In this document: positions 1-6,528 of the stretch, piece by piece
Layout of the letters: the number at the start of each line of letters is the position of its first letter
How positions within the stretch are numbered: the stretch's first letter is position 1
Assembly: GCA_007127255.1 (NCBI GenBank)
Contig: SKZS01000061.1
Span: 1 to 8,213 of the forward strand
DNA length: 8,213 bases
From: Syntrophomonadaceae bacterium
Lineage (GTDB): Bacteria > Bacillota > Dethiobacteria > DTU022
Reading direction: 5' to 3'
Notes under the pieces: model-generated
The model's database searches: none
Seen by the model: the letters and a program-made list of their open reading frames with translations, nothing else
Told to the model about the DNA's origin: nothing
Program-made: the position numbers and the translations under genes

Positions 1-851
1 GGAATGTGGGCGCCGGCGAAGGAGTGGTAAGCCCGGAAATCAATGATTGAGAAACCTTCTTTGATCGCCAGTTCAGTTTCAGCTGCACTGTATGCCTTTG
101 GTTGAGCAAGGTTACGGAGCAGTTCCGGACCGGTGCGGTTTATCTCCGAGCAGCGGGCAAAATGATCCGGTGCTGCCGGCATGCCTGTCAACAAATCAAC
201 TTTGAATGCTTCAAGTTCAGTATGCTGAAGGGCATAATTATTTCGATTTTCCATGCCGATTGTGCTCCACAGCTTGGCCGACAAAGCTCTGCCGCAGAGA
301 GAACCCATACCGTGGGCCGGGTAAACTTCGACATGGTCGGGCAGTTCCTTCAGGCGTTTAAGGCTGTTAAATAGTTTCTCTGCCAATTCCTCTTCACGAT
401 TGGGAAACAGGTCGGGCCGCCCCACATCACCAACCATCAGGGTGTCCCCGGTAAAAGCCAAAACCGGTTCTTTACCTCTTTCCAGGTCTGTTACTACATA
501 GACAGTGCAATCGGGGGTATGACCGGGAGTTTCCAGCAGCTTAAAATGCAGGCTTTCAATGGCAAACTCCTCTTCGTCTTTCAGGGCGTGGTGCGGGAAA
601 GTGCAGTTGGCAATTGCGGGAGCGTAAATTTTTGCTCCGGTTACATCGGCCAGCTCCATATGCCCGGATAGAAAGTCGGCATGGAGATGGGTTTCCAGTA
701 TTCCGGTAATTTTCATGCCAAATTCACTGGCTTTTTCCAGGTAAACTTTTATATTACTGCGAATCGGATCTACTACTACACACTCACTTCCACTGCCAAT
801 TACATACGAGCATTGAGCTATGCCCGGGGTGTAAATTTGTGCAAAATGCAT
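1..851 (-). CDS. MBL-fold/rhodanese persulfide dioxygenase-like protein (partial, C-terminus beyond window)
   Basis: The visible 283 codons begin with a metallo-beta-lactamase-fold domain of the ETHE1/CstB type, which oxidises glutathione or low-molecular-weight persulfides to sulfite or thiosulfate with a mononuclear iron. Seen: the metal motif THLHADFLSGH (H55, H57, D59), ETPGHTPDC (H111), FTGDTL (D136) and the late YPAHGMGSLCGR motif (H180, C186). H55, H111 and D136 match the three iron ligands of ETHE1. From about residue 255 a rhodanese domain starts (IIDFRAYHSFAGAHIP), and it is cut by the window edge, so its active-site cysteine is not visible. The ATG at 851 is preceded by GAGGAGG. 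The gene follows the permease stop by 24 bp and is probably co-transcribed with it. Residue F60 replaces the histidine of the usual HxHxDH motif; as I recall, this is common in the rhodanese-fused branch. The substrate is inferred. Confidence 0.9.
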   Translation of the reverse strand, partial: MHFAQIYTPGIAQCSYVIGSGSECVVVDPIRSNIKVYLEKASEFGMKITGILETHLHADFLSGHMELADVTGAKIYAPAIANCTFPHHALKDEEEFAIESLHFKLLETPGHTPDCTVYVVTDLERGKEPVLAFTGDTLMVGDVGRPDLFPNREEELAEKLFNSLKRLKELPDHVEVYPAHGMGSLCGRALSAKLWSTIGMENRNNYALQHTELEAFKVDLLTGMPAAPDHFARCSEINRTGPELLRNLAQPKAYSAAETELAIKEGFSIIDFRAYHSFAGAHI

Positions 852-875
852 ACTAATTCCTCCTCTATATATTTG

Positions 876-2198
876 TTACTGCCAGATCAGCGTGATGACC
901 GCTGCTGCGGCCAGGCCGCAGATAATGGTTAAAAGCAGACCGAAGCGCATAAACGAACCAAAGGAAAACGGCGCTTTGCTTAAGACCATCAGGGCAGCCT
1001 GGTGGGTTGGCAGCAGCAGCGTTAAATTAGAACCTGCCGCTACCGCCATCAGGGCTGCAGCTGTTTCCAGGGTACTACTGCCTGCTGCTATACCGACAGC
1101 CAGGGGAGCCATAAATACCGCAGATGCAGCATTGTTGATAGCATTGGATAGAACCGATGCGACAAATAACAGCAATACTATCAACCAGAAGGACTGTAGG
1201 CCTTCTGTAAATCCGGCCAGTGCTGATGATAGAAGTTCCAAACTGCCGGTGTGCTCCAGGGTCTGGCCGATGCCGAGCATAGCTCCCAGGAAGAAAACTA
1301 TCTTCAAGTCGATGCATTGATACGCGTCCGGAAGCTTTAAGACACCGAAAAATACCATTAACAGAGCAGCGCCCCCAAAGCCATAAGCGGGATGCAGCAG
1401 GCCTGAACTCACCGCAGCGATGGCCAGGGTTATTACAAGCAGAGTAAACTTCTTTTCTTTTGTAGAAAGTGGCGCAAAAGCTTTTGTTTCAAAAAGATCG
1501 GACTCAGTTTCAGTTGTTGTAATATTTTCAGTATTCTTATCTTCTATGTCTTCCTTATTAAGGCTGCGGTCTTTGCCTTTTTCCCCTGCCCCCGGGGTGA
1601 TTCCACATGTTTTGCAAAACAGCCAGGCAATCAATGCCGTTATAAACATGGCCAGCCCATGCGGGGCATAGTCAAACATTCTAAATGACTGCCCGGTAGA
1701 CGAGAGCATGTAAGAGGCTATGATTATGTTTGGAGCACTGCCAATCAGGGTAATTGTGCCGCCTAAAATTGAAAACATAGCCAGAGGAAGTCCGAAAACA
1801 CCGGGACTCTGACCGGTTCTCCGGGCCATCCTGACAGAGGTAGGAAGCATCAGGCCAACAGCGCCAACATTGTTCATTATTGTTGATAATAAGGCACTTA
1901 CAGCAGCTACACTTATAATTTGTCCCCGCAGGCTTTTAGCATGTTGGGCCAGGTATTGACCCAGTCCTCTAAGCAGTCCTGAATTGATCAAGCCCTGGCT
2001 GATTAAAAAGACGGTAATAATTGTGACCAGGGCCGGGTGCCCGAAGCCGGAAAATAATATGTCCGGAGGGACTATACCGGCCAGCCCAAGGAGAAGCAAG
2101 CCTGTTATGGCAATAATATCTATCCGAAATCTCCCTGAAGCGATGGCAGCCAGTACCGCAATTAAGACTGCCCAGGAAAGGATTTGCTCTACCCCAAT
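876..2198 (-). CDS. SLC13/ArsB-NhaD-type anion permease, apparent ATT start
   Basis: This is an integral inner-membrane transporter of the ion-transporter superfamily, about 440 residues with two homologous halves. Numbered from 2198, the first half carries an STIMNNVGA hairpin (N109, N110) and an IGSAPNIII motif (154-162). The second half has the matching SNAINNAASAV and GSNLTLLLPTHQ motifs (about 351-361 and 389-400). These paired helix-break motifs form the substrate and Na+ sites in the DASS family. A charged linker at about 203-244 occupies the place where longer relatives carry TrkA-C domains, which are absent here. The frame is open to a TGA directly before 2201, and the first conventional start codon is a TTG at 2099. 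Starting there would delete the first membrane helix (EQILSWAVLIAVLAAIASG), which the family has. Codon ATT at 2198-2196 falls where relatives have Met, with GGGGTGAG just upstream. Substrate unknown; sulfite, sulfate or thiosulfate is inferred from the persulfide dioxygenase-like partner. Confidence 0.85.
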   Translation of the reverse strand: MGVEQILSWAVLIAVLAAIASGRFRIDIIAITGLLLLGLAGIVPPDILFSGFGHPALVTIITVFLISQGLINSGLLRGLGQYLAQHAKSLRGQIISVAAVSALLSTIMNNVGAVGLMLPTSVRMARRTGQSPGVFGLPLAMFSILGGTITLIGSAPNIIIASYMLSSTGQSFRMFDYAPHGLAMFITALIAWLFCKTCGITPGAGEKGKDRSLNKEDIEDKNTENITTTETESDLFETKAFAPLSTKEKKFTLLVITLAIAAVSSGLLHPAYGFGGAALLMVFFGVLKLPDAYQCIDLKIVFFLGAMLGIGQTLEHTGSLELLSSALAGFTEGLQSFWLIVLLLFVASVLSNAINNAASAVFMAPLAVGIAAGSSTLETAAALMAVAAGSNLTLLLPTHQAALMVLSKAPFSFGSFMRFGLLLTIICGLAAAAVITLIWQ

Positions 2199-2228
2199 AG
2201 CTCACCCCACTTAATAGTAGCTCTTATT

Positions 2229-2234
2229 ATTATA
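2229..2234 (-). promoter_or_regulatory. Candidate -10 box for the permease/MBL operon
   Basis: On the minus strand this reads TATAAT, a perfect -10 hexamer, about 30 bases before the proposed ATT start. No good -35 hexamer lies at 16-18 bp; the nearest TTGCCT is 22 bp away. Promoter use is therefore uncertain and could depend on an activator. Confidence 0.3.
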
Positions 2235-2288
2235 AGGCAAAATTATGAATATATAAAGGCAATTAGAACTGCTTGGCCTGAGGATATC

Positions 2289-2317
2289 TTGACGAATTAG
2301 GTTAAATAAGATATTAT
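2289..2317 (+). promoter_or_regulatory. Sigma-A-type promoter for the Rrf2 gene
   Basis: TTGACG (2289-2294), a 17-bp spacer and TATTAT (2312-2317) form a near-consensus promoter. The expected transcription start is near 2324, giving a leader of about 80 bases to the ATG at 2406. The start region carries the dyad TATTA-GTAG-TAATA (2324-2337), a plausible place for an autoregulatory operator, though AT-rich DNA makes such dyads common. Confidence 0.65.
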
Positions 2318-2405
2318 TAATCATATTAGTAGTAATAGTATATTTGCTCTATCTGCTTGGAATTAACATATATTTTTAAACCTCAAGGGAGGCGGGTTAA
2401 TTATA

Positions 2406-2822
2406 ATGCAGCTTACCAGGCAAACCGAATATGCAATAAGAACCCTGATTGAACTGGTCAGGGCCCCTGAAGGAGTTATGGTAAACAGCAAAGCTATAGC
2501 AGAAAAGCACAATCTACCGGAGAAATTTCTTAATAAAACTATTCAAATACTCGCCCGGGCGGGATTGGTTGAAACGAGGCGGGGTATGCAGGGAGGAATT
2601 CGCCTGGCGGTTTCGCCTGATTCTCTTAAAATAGCCGATGTTTTAGCTGCCATAGAAGGCAAGTTAGCGTTAAATCCATGTCTCGGCGGTGATTACCACT
2701 GCGAGAATCAATATTTATGTCCGGTGCGAAAAGTTTTACAACGGACCCAGGAAGCAATCCTGGCTGAATTAAGTAAAGAAACTTTTGCCGACCTGGCGAA
2801 GGGAGAGGTTACTTGTGAGTAA
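2406..2822 (+). CDS. Rrf2-family transcriptional regulator, likely Fe-S sensor (NsrR/IscR type)
   Basis: The 138-residue protein has the full Rrf2 layout. A winged helix-turn-helix covers about residues 3-70 (TRQTEYAIRTLIELV at 4-18, recognition region LPEKFLNKTIQILARAGLV, wing TRRGMQGGIRLA). The connecting helix follows (IADVLAAIEG), then a cysteine loop with C92, C99 and C105, a CX6CX5C spacing. IscR and NsrR hold 2Fe-2S or 4Fe-4S clusters through three cysteines in this loop with very similar spacing, so this protein probably senses NO, redox state or Fe-S supply. It lies directly upstream of hcp on the same strand, and hcp is a classic NsrR target. It is also divergent from the permease/MBL operon. 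An AAGGGAGG sequence at 2385-2392 precedes the ATG by 13 bases, a long spacing, so GGCGGG at 2391-2396 may contribute. The stop overlaps a tiny ORF starting at 2815. It could instead be a cysteine-metabolism regulator. Confidence 0.93.
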   Translation: MQLTRQTEYAIRTLIELVRAPEGVMVNSKAIAEKHNLPEKFLNKTIQILARAGLVETRRGMQGGIRLAVSPDSLKIADVLAAIEGKLALNPCLGGDYHCENQYLCPVRKVLQRTQEAILAELSKETFADLAKGEVTCE

Positions 2823-2889
2823 AAAGAATTTTGAAAAACAAAAGCAGTTAATGAGGAAAAATATTTTGGAACTGTATAAAGGAGCTTAG
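2815..2889 (+). CDS. Possible 24-residue overlapping small ORF
   Basis: A GTG start at 2815 overlaps the last codons of the Rrf2 gene and has GGGAGAGG (2801-2808) at good distance. It encodes a very basic, lysine-rich peptide beginning MSKKNFEKQKQLMRK and ends at TAG (2887-2889). The same frame stays open after the TAG with similar composition (PYLSHEKLKEEEGSSASYF) up to the hcp ribosome binding site. It may be a translationally coupled small protein, a gene broken by a nonsense mutation, or simply spacer. I do not recognise a family. Confidence 0.25.
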   Translation: MSKKNFEKQKQLMRKNILELYKGA

Positions 2890-2939
2890 CCTTACTTAAG
2901 CCATGAGAAGCTTAAAGAGGAAGAAGGAAGTTCAGCCAG

Positions 2940-2953
2940 TTATTTTAAAATAA
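2940..2953. promoter_or_regulatory. 14-bp perfect palindrome before hcp, candidate Rrf2/NsrR operator
   Basis: TTATTTTAAAATAA is self-complementary over all 14 bases and ends 24 bases before the hcp ATG. Its ATTTTAAAAT core resembles the AT-rich ATTT-AAAT palindromes bound by NsrR-type regulators. The TAAAAT inside it (2946-2951) could also serve as a -10 box, but no -35 hexamer is visible. Binding by the adjacent Rrf2 protein is inferred. Confidence 0.45.
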
Positions 2954-2977
2954 AACATTTGATCAGGAGGGATCAGT

Positions 2978-4609
2978 ATGTTTTGCAACCAGTGTGAACA
3001 GACAGCGAAAGGAAAGGGTTGTACCGTTAAAGGAGTTTGCGGGAAAACTCATGAAGTAGCATCCCTGCAGGATCTTCTCGGCCATGCGCTAAAAGGCCTG
3101 GGTCTCTTTGCTCATGAAGGCCGCAGGATTGGCTACATTGATGAAACGGTCAATCGCTTTACTGCGGAAGCCCTGTTTTCAACCTTGACTAACGTTAATT
3201 TCGATCCAGAGCGGTTCGTGGGGCTTATCAATGAAGCGGTGAGACTTCGGGAAAATTTAAAGGACGCTGTAAACGAATCTGGAGGGGATACTGAATTTTC
3301 ACTACCTGTCGCTAACCTGCAGCCTGCCGGCGATATGGAAAAAATGATTAAGCAGGGTGAAAAGCTTGGACACCCCTGCAGCAACAATGCACCTGAAGAT
3401 ATCGTTTCCCTGCAGCAGACCATGTATTATGGAATTAAAGGGATTTCAGCTTATGCTCATCACGCGGCTGTCCTTGGAAGAGAAGACGATGCGATTTATG
3501 CTTTCCTGCATGAAGGACTGGCTTCCCTGAGTATTCCTGACCTTGAGTTGGATGATTGGCTGTCATTAGTTCTAAGGTGTGGTGAAATAAACTTAAAGGT
3601 TATGGAGCTGCTTGATGCCGCTAATACTTCGGTTTATGGTCATCCAGTTCCAACAGAGGTGCCCCTCGGCTATAAAAAAGGCAAAGCAATTCTGGTATCA
3701 GGCCATGATCTGTTTGATTTGAAGAATATCCTGGAACAGACTGAAGGAAAAGGTATAAATGTCTATACCCATGGAGAAATGTTGCCGGCGCACGGTTATC
3801 CCGGGTTAAAAAAATATAAGCATCTTTATGGCAACTTTGGTACCGCCTGGCAAAATCAGCAGAAGGAGTTTCCGGAATTCCCGGGCCCGGTAGTTATGAC
3901 TACTAACTGTATCCGAGAACCCAGGGAATCTTACCTTTCCAGCATCTACACTCGCGAGATGGTCGGTTGGCCCGGAGCGACTCACATAGAAGGTGATGAT
4001 TACAGCGAAGTAATCGATAAGGCCCTTTCTATGTCCGGTTTCAGCGAGGATGAAGACAGGGGTTCCGTGAATGTTGGTTTTGCCCATAAAACCGTGGAGA
4101 AACTTGCTGATAAGGTTGTCGAGGCGGTAAAAAGCGGCGAGATCAAACATATTTACCTGGTGGCTGGCTGTGACGGGGCTAAACCGGGACGCAACTATTA
4201 CACAGAGTTTGTAGAGAAGACTCCTGCAGACACCCTAATCCTGACCCTGGCCTGTGGAAAGTATCGATTTTACAACCTTGAACTGGGTCATATTGGCAGC
4301 TTTCCCCGGCTTCTCGACATGGGTCAATGCAATGATGCCTATTCGGCTATTAGAGTGGCTGCTGCCCTGGCCGAAGCTTTTGATAAGAAAGTAAATGAAC
4401 TGCCGCTTTCATTGATCATTTCCTGGTATGAACAAAAAGCGGTTGCTGTATTATTGACCCTGCTGTATCTTGGCCTGGAAGATATCCGGCTCGGACCAAG
4501 CTTGCCCGCCTTTATTAAACCAAATGTTCTTGAAGTGCTTGTTGAGAAGTTCAATATTATGCCCATTAGTTCTGCTGAAGAGGATCTTGCTGCTACTCTG
4601 GGCAAGTAA
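2978..4609 (+). CDS. hcp: Hybrid-cluster protein (hydroxylamine/NO reductase)
   Basis: This cytoplasmic redox protein holds a hybrid 4Fe-2S-2O cluster and a second Fe-S cluster. Relatives reduce hydroxylamine to ammonia in vitro, and E. coli Hcp reduces NO to N2O. Length is 543 residues, normal for the family. The N-terminal cysteines C3, C6, C15 and C21 (CX2CX8CX5C) are the pattern of strict anaerobes such as Desulfovibrio, which binds 4Fe-4S. All hybrid-cluster ligands are visible: H243 (SGHDLFD), E267 (THGEMLPAHGYP), C311 (TTNCI), C398 (VAGCDGAKPGR, the persulfide cysteine), C426 (ACGKYRF), C451 (MGQCNDAY), and E485 and K487 (WYEQKAV). The ATG has AGGAGGG 6-7 bases upstream. The gene follows an Rrf2 regulator by 155 bp, suggesting NO or redox control. 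No separate reductase gene (hcr) is present, as expected for this class. Confidence 0.97.
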   Translation: MFCNQCEQTAKGKGCTVKGVCGKTHEVASLQDLLGHALKGLGLFAHEGRRIGYIDETVNRFTAEALFSTLTNVNFDPERFVGLINEAVRLRENLKDAVNESGGDTEFSLPVANLQPAGDMEKMIKQGEKLGHPCSNNAPEDIVSLQQTMYYGIKGISAYAHHAAVLGREDDAIYAFLHEGLASLSIPDLELDDWLSLVLRCGEINLKVMELLDAANTSVYGHPVPTEVPLGYKKGKAILVSGHDLFDLKNILEQTEGKGINVYTHGEMLPAHGYPGLKKYKHLYGNFGTAWQNQQKEFPEFPGPVVMTTNCIREPRESYLSSIYTREMVGWPGATHIEGDDYSEVIDKALSMSGFSEDEDRGSVNVGFAHKTVEKLADKVVEAVKSGEIKHIYLVAGCDGAKPGRNYYTEFVEKTPADTLILTLACGKYRFYNLELGHIGSFPRLLDMGQCNDAYSAIRVAAALAEAFDKKVNELPLSLIISWYEQKAVAVLLTLLYLGLEDIRLGPSLPAFIKPNVLEVLVEKFNIMPISSAEEDLAATLGK

Positions 4610-4676
4610 ATAAATAGCAAGCAACTGGAGCCAGGCATAAAAACTTATAAAATTTTTCAAAAGCTTAACCTCATTT

Positions 4677-4713
4677 TTAATGAACCATTATACTTTAATC
4701 ATTAAGGATGGTT
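4677..4713 (+). promoter_or_regulatory. Possible leader pseudoknot covering the MetE-like gene's RBS
   Basis: Two perfect complementary pairs interleave. TTAATGA (4677-4683) pairs with TCATTAA (4699-4705), and AACCAT (4683-4688) pairs with ATGGTT (4708-4713). Together they have the topology of an H-type pseudoknot, and the second stem would hide the AAGGATGG ribosome binding site (4704-4711) before the ATG at 4717. I do not recognise it as a known riboswitch class. The region is AT-rich, so chance pairing is possible. Confidence 0.25.
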
Positions 4714-4716
4714 TAA

Positions 4717-5733
4717 ATGAATCTCGAAGGAAATTGTCAAACTACGGCTATGGGAATAATGCCCCATGATGATGTGGGCAGGGCGCTTGAGCTTGCCCTG
4801 AGCCTTGATATTCCATTCTGGCCACAGCTGCCAAAGGTTAATTTTTTTGAAGATATGTACGCCCAGATCTCGGAGCATTTCCCCGGGATCATCCTTGATA
4901 TTGAAGAAAGGGTGGTCAGGTTCTCAATTGATAAATTCTACGAAGATTTTGAAGAATACATGCCGCACTGGGAAAAAGAGGAGTTTTTTCGCCTTTCCCC
5001 GGAATATTCGGCAGTTTTTCACCGTTTCCTGGAACAAGACCTATCAGGTTATAAATATATCCGCGGTCAGAGCATCGGGCCGGTCAGCTATGGATTGAAA
5101 ATACTTGATGAAACCAACAAACCAATGATCTATTACGAAGAAGTTCGGCAAATCGTATTTGATTTCGTTGCCAAAAAGCTGAAAGCCCAGGTAGGTGAGA
5201 TGCAGGCAGTCCATCCGGGTGCTTTTGCCTGGGTTGACGAACCCGGCCTGGAGATGATTTTTATGGCCATGACCGGTTATTCCAGCGAACGAGCCGCTGA
5301 AGATTACCGGAAATTTCTTGAGAATTTCCCCGGTCCGAAGGGCGTCCATCTTTGTGGCAACCCGGACTGGTCGTTCCTGCTCAACCTGGAACTGGATGTA
5401 CTCTCACTGGACGTGTTAGCCCGCGGACACATTTTTAGCCGCTATGCCGAAGAGATAAAGAATTTCCTCGACCGCGGAGCAATTATTTCCTGGGGAATAA
5501 CACCGACCCTGGCCGAGGAGTATGAAAAAGAAAATATTGAATCGATGATTGAAATGCTGGATACCATCTGGGACAGCCTTGGGGAAGCGGGCATTTCCCG
5601 GGGGCAGCTTCTGAAGCAGGCCTGGCTGGCCCCGGCCCGCTGCTGCCTGGTAAACCAGGATGGCGAGGAAACGGTAACTAAATCTTTCCGGATGCTGCAG
5701 GAAGTAGCTGATTACTTTAAGGGGCAGCTGTAG
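4717..5733 (+). CDS. Core-MetE-like / UroD-superfamily methyltransferase
   Basis: The 338-residue protein corresponds to the catalytic C-terminal half of cobalamin-independent methionine synthase; full-length MetE is about 750 residues. Seen: the opening GIMPHDDVGRAL, FWPQLP (34-39), GPVSYGLKIL (121-130), a VDEPGLE motif (173-179) like the IDEPAL motif of MetE, the zinc motif VHLCGNPDW (H211, C213) and a late cysteine pair in APARCCLV (C309, C310), near where MetE has its last zinc cysteine. The family binds zinc to activate a thiol for methylation. As I recall, short 'core' MetE proteins in some anaerobes take the methyl group from a methylated corrinoid protein rather than from methyltetrahydrofolate-triglutamate. 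Methionine synthesis is therefore plausible, but a thiol:corrinoid methyltransferase role (MtaA/MtbA-like) is also possible. AAGGATGG precedes the ATG by 5 bases. The gene stands 107 bp after hcp, perhaps as a separate unit. Confidence 0.8.
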   Translation: MNLEGNCQTTAMGIMPHDDVGRALELALSLDIPFWPQLPKVNFFEDMYAQISEHFPGIILDIEERVVRFSIDKFYEDFEEYMPHWEKEEFFRLSPEYSAVFHRFLEQDLSGYKYIRGQSIGPVSYGLKILDETNKPMIYYEEVRQIVFDFVAKKLKAQVGEMQAVHPGAFAWVDEPGLEMIFMAMTGYSSERAAEDYRKFLENFPGPKGVHLCGNPDWSFLLNLELDVLSLDVLARGHIFSRYAEEIKNFLDRGAIISWGITPTLAEEYEKENIESMIEMLDTIWDSLGEAGISRGQLLKQAWLAPARCCLVNQDGEETVTKSFRMLQEVADYFKGQL

Positions 5734-5735
5734 TT

Positions 5736-6203
5736 TTATCGGCAGATACTTCCAGTAACAGCGTTTGTAGCTTTGATAAGATCTTCGGGTGCGAGGCTGA
5801 TTTGGATGCCGCGGATTCCAGCGCTGATTATAATAAAGGGGTAGTTTCGTGCCTGCTGATCTAAATAGTAAGGGTACTCCTTTTTCATGCCCAAAGGAGA
5901 AACAGCACCCCGGACATAGCCTGTTAGGTGCTGCAATTCCTTTATAGGAACAAGTTCATTTTTTTTATTACCGCTTAAACGGGCAAGCGCTTTTAAATCT
6001 AGCTCATTATCACCAGGTATTGAAGCAGCTATTAATCCGGTTTTATCTCCATTCACCACCAGCGTTTTAAATATTTGTTCCTCTGGCATTCCGAGTTTCT
6101 TTGCTGCGGTGGCAGCGCTTAAATCATTATTGTCTGCATTATATTCCAGAAGTCGGTAACTCAAATTCAAACGATCTAAAATACGGGCAGCATTAGTCTT
6201 CAT
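5736..6203 (-). CDS. ybaK: YbaK/EbsC-family Cys-tRNA(Pro) deacylase
   Basis: This 155-residue cytoplasmic editing protein hydrolyses Cys-tRNA(Pro) made when prolyl-tRNA synthetase mischarges cysteine. The single YbaK domain fills the protein, at the family's usual length. Key features are the FKTLVV motif with K46, the lysine at the position needed for activity in H. influenzae YbaK, and GAVSPLG (about 99-105), the counterpart of the family's glycine-rich GGxSPLG loop. A C-terminal strand with IISAGIRGIQISLAPEDL follows. I chose ATG 6203 over the adjacent TTG 6206 because AGGTG (6216-6212) is 8 bases from the ATG. The gene is convergent with the MetE-like gene, with only 2 bp between stop codons and no terminator visible there. 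Related ProX or YeaK-type editing specificity cannot be excluded. Confidence 0.93.
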   Translation of the reverse strand: MKTNAARILDRLNLSYRLLEYNADNNDLSAATAAKKLGMPEEQIFKTLVVNGDKTGLIAASIPGDNELDLKALARLSGNKKNELVPIKELQHLTGYVRGAVSPLGMKKEYPYYLDQQARNYPFIIISAGIRGIQISLAPEDLIKATNAVTGSICR

Positions 6204-6252
6204 CAAGGCAGCACCTGGCTTATAAGGTCTTAAAAATATTATTTAGGAAATC

Positions 6253-6429
6253 TCAGAAACCTTTCTTTTTTGGAATTTCAGTTTCACCTTGCACTTCAGT
6301 AACTTTTTACGTCAGTTGTTCCAGCTGTGTAGTATTAGTATCAAAAAAATTTAAAACCACTCTCATATGAATTTCTCATTCCTTAATATATTGTTCCACA
6401 TCTAAAGCTAAATTACCTTTAAATCCTTA
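6253..6429 (-). pseudogene. Possible decayed small gene, interrupted by two stops
   Basis: One minus-strand frame reads GFKGNLALDVEQYIKE, TGA (6378-6376), a stretch with MRVVLNFFDTNTTQLEQLT, TAA (6309-6307), then KVTEVQGETEIPKKKGF and TGA. The residue composition of each piece looks protein-like rather than random AT-rich translation, and all three share one frame. The piece starting at ATG 6366 has AAGGAATGAG just upstream, so a 19-residue peptide could be made. I do not recognise a family, and chance remains likely. Confidence 0.15.
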
Positions 6430-6528
6430 TAAATTAGGCAATACTAAAGGGGTTCCCATTCTTCAACCGGAACTCTGTATAGCAATTGTATAAGCCAGGT
6501 AAGATGAGTTGATGAGAGGCGATTATCC

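Noticed and set aside
102..374. Plus-strand ORF of 90 codons opposite the MBL gene
   Set aside because: The minus strand encodes continuous MBL-fold motifs through this stretch, so the plus-strand frame is a shadow.
1969..2205. Minus-strand GTG-initiated ORF (78 codons) overlapping the permease start
   Set aside because: The overlapping frame gives a clear permease membrane helix; this frame gives no recognisable protein. Its GTG matters only if a frameshift joins it to the permease.
2884..2901. Hairpin GCTTA/TAAGC between the Rrf2 gene and hcp
   Set aside because: Only 5 bp with an 8-base loop and no T-run; too weak for a terminator or attenuator.
4641..4662. Possible rho-independent terminator after hcp, around the A-rich/T-rich run
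   Set aside because: The arms are only A/T runs with no GC stem, so a stable terminator hairpin is not supported.
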